In this document: in pieces, positions 31,676 through 35,542 of the stretch
Numbering within the stretch: the stretch's first letter is position 1
Layout: each line of letters opens with the position of its first letter
DNA from: Caldisericota bacterium
GTDB lineage: Bacteria; Caldisericota; Caldisericia; Caldisericales; Caldisericaceae
Length of the DNA stretch: 35,542 nucleotides
Reading direction: 5' to 3'
NCBI GenBank assembly: GCA_034717215.1
Contig: JAYELD010000089.1
Span: forward strand, 1 to 35,542
Program-made: the position numbers and the translations under genes
Notes under the pieces: generated by a model
What the model was told of the DNA's origin: nothing
What the model saw: the letters and a program-made list of their open reading frames with translations, nothing else
The model's database searches: none

Positions 31676-32742
31676 TATTTACCTCCTTTTGCTTCAAATT
31701 TTTTTCTTATAATAACAATGAATAAGACAATTAATGCCTGGCTAAGAAATACCATTTCTACTGGGATTTGCATAGTTCTTTGAAGTGCATCAGCACCAAC
31801 TAAAAGCACTGCCATAAAAAAGGCTGCTATTGGAACACCTGTTGGGCTTCCTGCGACTACTAAGCTGGTTAAAATTCCGAATACTCCATACTGAGCTCCA
31901 CTTGTTTTAGCAAAGCCTTCTATAAGTTTTCCATGGATATTCATTACTTCAAGTGCTCCTCCTAATCCTGCAAGGGCTCCTCCTAGAAGGAAAGTGAGCA
32001 TAATTGTTCTCTGAAAATTTATCCCATAAGTTTGCGATGAATGTAAATTATATCCTACTGAGGTAATTTCATATCCAAGTTTTGTCTTTTTTAGTAGTAT
32101 ATATACGAAAATTATTGCAAGTATAGCCAAAATGATAGAATATGGTATTCCATGAAAAAAACCAAGTGTTGCAGAACTTGACAGTGGTCTTGTAATGGGG
32201 TGCCCTTCCAGCGGGTCCTTAAACGCTGGAGAGGTGGCAATAAAATTTACGAATAGGACTGCGACGAAATTAAGCATAATAGTTGAAATAATCGGATTTA
32301 CATCGTACTTAGCTTTTAAAAAACCTGCAAACCATCCCCATAGACCTCCTGCTAAAATTCCAACAACTACCAGCAGAGGAATCATTATGAAGGCCGGCAA
32401 GCCAAAGTTTCCAATTAATAATCCTACTGCCGCGACAGCAGTTCCTCCGAAAAGCATCTGTCCCCATGCGCCTATATTAAAGAATTTAATCATAAAAGGT
32501 ATAGTAAAAGCATATGTTGTAAAAATGAGAGGGATTGTCTTTTTTATTGTCTCCTGAAATCCGAAAGCAGATTTAAAAGACGTGGTTATAAGAGTTTTTA
32601 ATGCATCTGGAACACTAAAGCCAAGGAGAGCGATAATGATGGAGATAAAGCCAAAAGCAATAAAAAGCGCTAGTCCATAGACAGACAAGCTCCTCAGGAG
32701 TTTTGTTCCGAGATCTTTTTGAATTATGTTTTTCTTTTTCAT
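31675..32742 (-). CDS. ABC importer permease (BMP/nucleoside type), first subunit
   Basis: The 355-residue membrane protein is YufP-like: an N-terminal helix (about 20-45), then FNIGAWGQMLFGGTAVAAVGLLIG, the loop YEITSVGYNLHSSQTYGINFQRTI, and FGILTSLVVAGSPTGVP. Together these define the longer permease of simple-sugar/nucleoside importers. GATAGGGGG, formed by the last codons of the ATPase gene, serves as its ribosome binding site, so translation is tied to the ATPase. Confidence 0.95.
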   Translation of the reverse strand: MKKKNIIQKDLGTKLLRSLSVYGLALFIAFGFISIIIALLGFSVPDALKTLITTSFKSAFGFQETIKKTIPLIFTTYAFTIPFMIKFFNIGAWGQMLFGGTAVAAVGLLIGNFGLPAFIMIPLLVVVGILAGGLWGWFAGFLKAKYDVNPIISTIMLNFVAVLFVNFIATSPAFKDPLEGHPITRPLSSSATLGFFHGIPYSIILAILAIIFVYILLKKTKLGYEITSVGYNLHSSQTYGINFQRTIMLTFLLGGALAGLGGALEVMNIHGKLIEGFAKTSGAQYGVFGILTSLVVAGSPTGVPIAAFFMAVLLVGADALQRTMQIPVEMVFLSQALIVLFIVIIRKKFEAKGGK

Positions 32743-32753
32743 TTTTTGTATAC

Positions 32754-34286
32754 CTAACCCCCTATCATTAACAGGCCAATTTTATATTTATCAAATTCGC
32801 TTCTTTGGAAAATGCCCCTAAGCTCTCCATTGTGCAGAACAGCTATTCTATCGCTTATTATCATCAATTCATCTAGATCTTCATTTATACAGAGAACAGC
32901 TCCGCCATTATTTCTGGTTTCAACAAGCTTATTAAATATAAATTCCACTGTTAAAACATCAAGCCCGGAAGTAGGATTATGTGTTATGAGTAAATCAGTT
33001 GGGCTAACAAATGCTCTTCCCATAATTACCTTTTGAATATTGCCACCAGATAAGCGCCTGATTGCAAGCTCTTCGCTAGGCGTAGACACATTGTAATCTT
33101 TAATTGTTTTCCTTGCTGCTTTTGTCGCTTCGTCCCAATCGATAAAAAGATTTTTTTTAAAAAATCTTTTTTCTGTATGATGGCCAAGCAGTACATTTTC
33201 TTTTATGCTTCCGTCATTAAGAATTCCTTCTTTGATTCTATCTTCCGGAGTATAAGCCACTCCTTTATTAAAAACAGAAAGTGTTGATAAACGTTTGATG
33301 CTTTCCCCGTTTACAAAGATATCTCCATTACTTAAGAGGGAAGGATCTATCATAATGCTAGCAAGTTCTTTTTCACCATTTCCAGAGACAGAGGCAACAC
33401 CAAGTATTTCTCCTCCATAGACATCAAACGAGATGTTTTTTAATCCCTTGCTTTTTTCTTTGCCTTTTACTTCAATGTTTTTTACTGTACATACGGGTTT
33501 TTTGCTTCTTTTGATGGTAGGCAACTCTACTTTAGGTAATGCACTTTCTGTAACTTTGATATCTTTTTCCATGAACATAAGCTTTACCAGTTTTTCTTTA
33601 GTCATTTGTTCTTTGTTTATTGTATCTTGAACTTTTCCTCTCCTGAGTACAGTAACTGAGTCGCAAGATTCCATTATCTCTTTTATTTTATGAGTTATAA
33701 AGATTACCGTTACTCCTTTTTTTACAAGGGTTCTTAAGGATTTAAGTAATTGTCTAAATTCACTTTCCACAAGAGATGTTGTCGGTTCATCTAAAATGAG
33801 AAGTTTTGCTCCTTTATGTAATGATCTTATAATTTCTATTTTTTGTTTTACTCCTGCTGGGAGCTTTTTTGTTTTTATATCAAGAGGAAAAGTTAATCCA
33901 AGTTCTTTCATTATTTTTTTAACTTTTTCTTGTTCTTCTTTAATTGGTAGTTTAAATTTGTCTTCTGGTGTACCGAGGATGATATTTTCAACTGCATTAA
34001 ATTCTGGAACCAATGTAGAAATTTGATGAACCATTCCTATCCCAAGCTTTATTGAATCAAAGGGTGATTTAATTTTAACTTTTTTATTATCTATGTAAAT
34101 TTCCCCTTTATCGGGAGAATAAAGGCCATATAAAATGTTCATTAGGGTTGATTTTCCAGCACCGTTTTCTCCGAGAAGACCGTGAATTTTTCCCTTTTCC
34201 GCTGTAAAGGTGACATTATCCAGTGCGACAACTTCTCCGAAAGTTTTTAGTACATTTTTTAGTTCAACGAGGTTTTTATTTTCCAT
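32754..34286 (-). CDS. ABC importer ATPase with two nucleotide-binding domains
   Basis: The 510-residue protein is a fused double ATPase of the RbsA/MglA/YufO type. Domain 1 has Walker A GLLGENGAGKST, Walker B LLILDEPTTSLV, and a signature reading KLPAGVKQK instead of LSGGQ. Domain 2 has the usual degenerate Walker A of this family (VSGNGEKE), an intact signature RLSGGNIQK and Walker B LLITHNPTSGLDV. Probably one productive ATP site forms per pair, as known in the family. AAAGGAAAC lies 3 nt before ATG. A stable hairpin separates it from the upstream lipoprotein gene. Confidence 0.95.
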   Translation of the reverse strand: MENKNLVELKNVLKTFGEVVALDNVTFTAEKGKIHGLLGENGAGKSTLMNILYGLYSPDKGEIYIDNKKVKIKSPFDSIKLGIGMVHQISTLVPEFNAVENIILGTPEDKFKLPIKEEQEKVKKIMKELGLTFPLDIKTKKLPAGVKQKIEIIRSLHKGAKLLILDEPTTSLVESEFRQLLKSLRTLVKKGVTVIFITHKIKEIMESCDSVTVLRRGKVQDTINKEQMTKEKLVKLMFMEKDIKVTESALPKVELPTIKRSKKPVCTVKNIEVKGKEKSKGLKNISFDVYGGEILGVASVSGNGEKELASIMIDPSLLSNGDIFVNGESIKRLSTLSVFNKGVAYTPEDRIKEGILNDGSIKENVLLGHHTEKRFFKKNLFIDWDEATKAARKTIKDYNVSTPSEELAIRRLSGGNIQKVIMGRAFVSPTDLLITHNPTSGLDVLTVEFIFNKLVETRNNGGAVLCINEDLDELMIISDRIAVLHNGELRGIFQRSEFDKYKIGLLMIGG

Positions 34287-34301
34287 TTCGTTTCCTTTAA
34301 T

Positions 34302-34335
34302 TTTTTAAGGGCTCCCTTTTGGGAGCCCTTAAAAA
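34302..34335 (-). other. Stable hairpin between the lipoprotein and ATPase genes
   Basis: Two 15-bp perfect arms (core AAGGGCTCCC/GGGAGCCCTT) close a 4-nt loop. On the minus strand only A-rich sequence follows the stem, apart from the stem's own TT, so it is not a clear terminator. It fits an mRNA-stabilising or processing hairpin just 15 nt after the lipoprotein stop codon. Confidence 0.75.
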
Positions 34336-34350
34336 TAAATTGATTTACTC

Positions 34351-35358
34351 TTATGGGAGAACCTCTGCGAGATTCTTTACAATATCAATTTTACCTGCTT
34401 CGACATCATCTGCTATCTGTTGTATTCTTGCCTGGATTTCTTCTGATACATTGCTGATCGGGAATTGAGCATATCTTGCTTTCCCTTTGCCATAATCTAA
34501 GTTAATGAAGCCACCTTTTTCTCCGTCCAGTATTTTACCTACAATTCCCTCTATTGGAACAGTGAAATCAAAGAGGTCTGACGTGAGATAATTATCAGGA
34601 GCTTGAACTTTCTTGTCAGTATATTTTGTAGTTATATAGACTAGTTTATCTGCTTCTTTAACAGCATTATAAAGCCCATAATTTCCAAGATTTACACCAC
34701 TTATGATTACATCAACATCTTTTGATATAAAACCTTCTGCTGCCTGTCTTGTTTTTAGTGGATCATTGAAATCTCCTACATAAAGATATTCAAGCGTAGC
34801 GTCTGAACCTACATCACGAATTCCTTGCCTTGCTGCATTGATTTCGCCACGAGTGAAGGGAAGCTCAAGCCCTCCAAGATAACCAATGTTTCCTGTCTCA
34901 GTTTTTAAACCCGCTAAAGAACCAAGTATATAAAATCCAGTGTAAAAGTTTCTATCCATATACCAGAAGTTAGCTTTCTTTTCTGCTGGTTCGTCATCAA
35001 CTTCTATAATAAAGGTGACATCTGGATAGTCATCCCCTATTTTTAGTGCTGCTCCATTAAACTGAGCTCCATGTACCCATATGATGTTGTATCCTTCATT
35101 TACATATTCTTTCATTACTCTTTCTGCATCAGGTACTGCAACTTTTTCAGAATAAGCTATTTTTATATCATACTTGTTTCCAGTTTCTTGCAGCGCTACG
35201 TATCCAATAGCGTTGTAATCTGCATCCTGAGTTGAGCCCGGGAAAAGCGCGGCTAACTTAAATTCAGGCGTTTCTGCCTCTTCTTTTGGCGCGCAACCTA
35301 CAGAAAAGCTTAAAATTCCAATCAGCACGACCAAAAGTAGTACTGTTAATTTTTTCAT
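34351..35358 (-). CDS. BMP-family substrate-binding lipoprotein
   Basis: The 335-residue product has a lipoprotein signal with lipobox SVGC (Cys22), then a periplasmic-binding fold of the basic membrane protein/PnrA type: LAALFPGSTQDADYNAIGY, WVHGAQFNGAALKIG, NIGYLGGLELPFTRGE and DVIISGVNLGNYGLYNAVKEA. PnrA proteins bind purine nucleosides. The aromatic and acidic ligand residues cannot be assigned by eye, so substrate is inferred only from the family. AAGGAGGA (35363-35370) precedes ATG by 4 nt. It is the first gene of the importer operon. Confidence 0.95.
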   Translation of the reverse strand: MKKLTVLLLVVLIGILSFSVGCAPKEEAETPEFKLAALFPGSTQDADYNAIGYVALQETGNKYDIKIAYSEKVAVPDAERVMKEYVNEGYNIIWVHGAQFNGAALKIGDDYPDVTFIIEVDDEPAEKKANFWYMDRNFYTGFYILGSLAGLKTETGNIGYLGGLELPFTRGEINAARQGIRDVGSDATLEYLYVGDFNDPLKTRQAAEGFISKDVDVIISGVNLGNYGLYNAVKEADKLVYITTKYTDKKVQAPDNYLTSDLFDFTVPIEGIVGKILDGEKGGFINLDYGKGKARYAQFPISNVSEEIQARIQQIADDVEAGKIDIVKNLAEVLP

Positions 35359-35368
35359 GTAATCCTCC

Positions 35369-35404
35369 TTAAAAGTTTGTTTTTTTTGAAAATAAAAATA
35401 TCAA
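35369..35404 (-). CDS. Possible 11-codon leader peptide
   Basis: TTG at 35404 follows a near-perfect anti-16S match, AAGGAGGTGA (35412-35421), by 7 nt and encodes MIFLFSKKTNF before TAA. The stop overlaps the ribosome binding site of the lipoprotein gene. The binding site is better than most in the window, which argues against chance. There is no evidence of translation. Confidence 0.4.
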   Translation of the reverse strand: MIFLFSKKTNF

Positions 35405-35462
35405 CTGCTCTTCACCTCCTTTTTTAAGTTATTTTTAAAAAGTAAAATCTTTTAAAAAAGTT

Positions 35463-35490
35463 TTTGAACTATGAATAAAATCAGTATAAT
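35463..35490 (+). promoter_or_regulatory. Divergent promoter for a gene right of the window
   Basis: On the plus strand TTTGAA (35463-35468), a 16-nt spacer and TATAAT (35485-35490) overlap the importer promoter's -10 box. A strong ribosome binding site, AAGGAGGT, lies at 35535-35542 at the very edge, so a plus-strand gene must start just outside. Confidence 0.5.
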
Positions 35491-35510
35491 AAAAATATGT
35501 TTTTTTTCAA
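35483..35510 (-). promoter_or_regulatory. Promoter of the importer operon (minus strand)
   Basis: On the minus strand TTGAAA (35505-35510), a 16-nt spacer and TATACT (35483-35488) predict a start near 35476 and a leader of about 118 nt. Confidence 0.65.
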
Positions 35511-35542
35511 ATTATAAAATTAAAAACTTTTATCAAGGAGGT

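Noticed and set aside
35359-35476. Purine riboswitch before the BMP importer
   Set aside because: No three-way junction or conserved loop bases could be found in the 118-nt leader.
1-35542. CRISPR array, insertion sequence or prophage
   Set aside because: No regularly spaced repeats, transposase, integrase or phage genes were seen.

Overview
This is a low-GC bacterial chromosome segment with short intergenic gaps. Most genes have strong AAGGAGG-type ribosome binding sites, and sigma-70-like promoters (TTGACA/TATAAT variants, 16-18 nt apart) are easy to see. The set of housekeeping genes, a propeller protein ending in copper-amine-oxidase-type stalk repeats, a DUF3160 lipoprotein, several redox proteins and a BMP-type nucleoside importer suggest an anaerobic, possibly deep-branching lineage (Caldisericota-, Thermotogota- or Firmicutes-like). 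No 16S gene is present, so the lineage is a guess.

Layout. (1) 1-3450: end of tuf, then rpmG, tRNA-Trp, secE, nusG, rplK, rplA, an L10 autoregulatory leader with its own terminator, rplJ and rplL, closed by a terminator; rpoB does not follow. (2) 3456-4295, minus strand: ispE. (3) 4427-14331: pheS-pheT-polX-mutS2-dnaQ/dinG, a tightly packed unit with ATGA overlaps, then tRNA-Arg(ACG) under its own consensus promoter. (4) 14359-16007: two small paralogous membrane proteins and a Nif3-family protein. (5) 16014-17571: a twice-broken MFS gene and a decayed intergenic region. (6) 17572-22626: an anchored propeller/stalk protein, radC, two nitroreductases and an unrecognised protein. (7) 22749-30697: DUF3160 lipoprotein, GNAT protein, DUF3795 protein, Fe-S aldo/keto reductase, PatB-type aminotransferase (minus), HemN/HemW-like radical SAM protein. 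(8) 30761-35358, minus strand: a complete BMP-family ABC importer operon (lipoprotein, double ATPase, two permeases).

The most striking content is in block 3. PolX has an apparently intact PHP nuclease domain, but all three catalytic aspartates of its polymerase site are replaced. Two genes later, a DnaQ-DinG fusion keeps the DEDDh exonuclease residues and four cysteines in Fe-S-like positions, yet has lost both Walker motifs of the helicase. With the Smr nuclease of MutS2 between them, the repair part of this operon appears to have become a set of nucleases. Other points of interest are an exact 42-bp promoter-containing repeat that would make radC leaderless, secE starting 6 nt after a tRNA, a 35-nt near-perfect palindrome, and a leader mini-ORF ahead of the importer.
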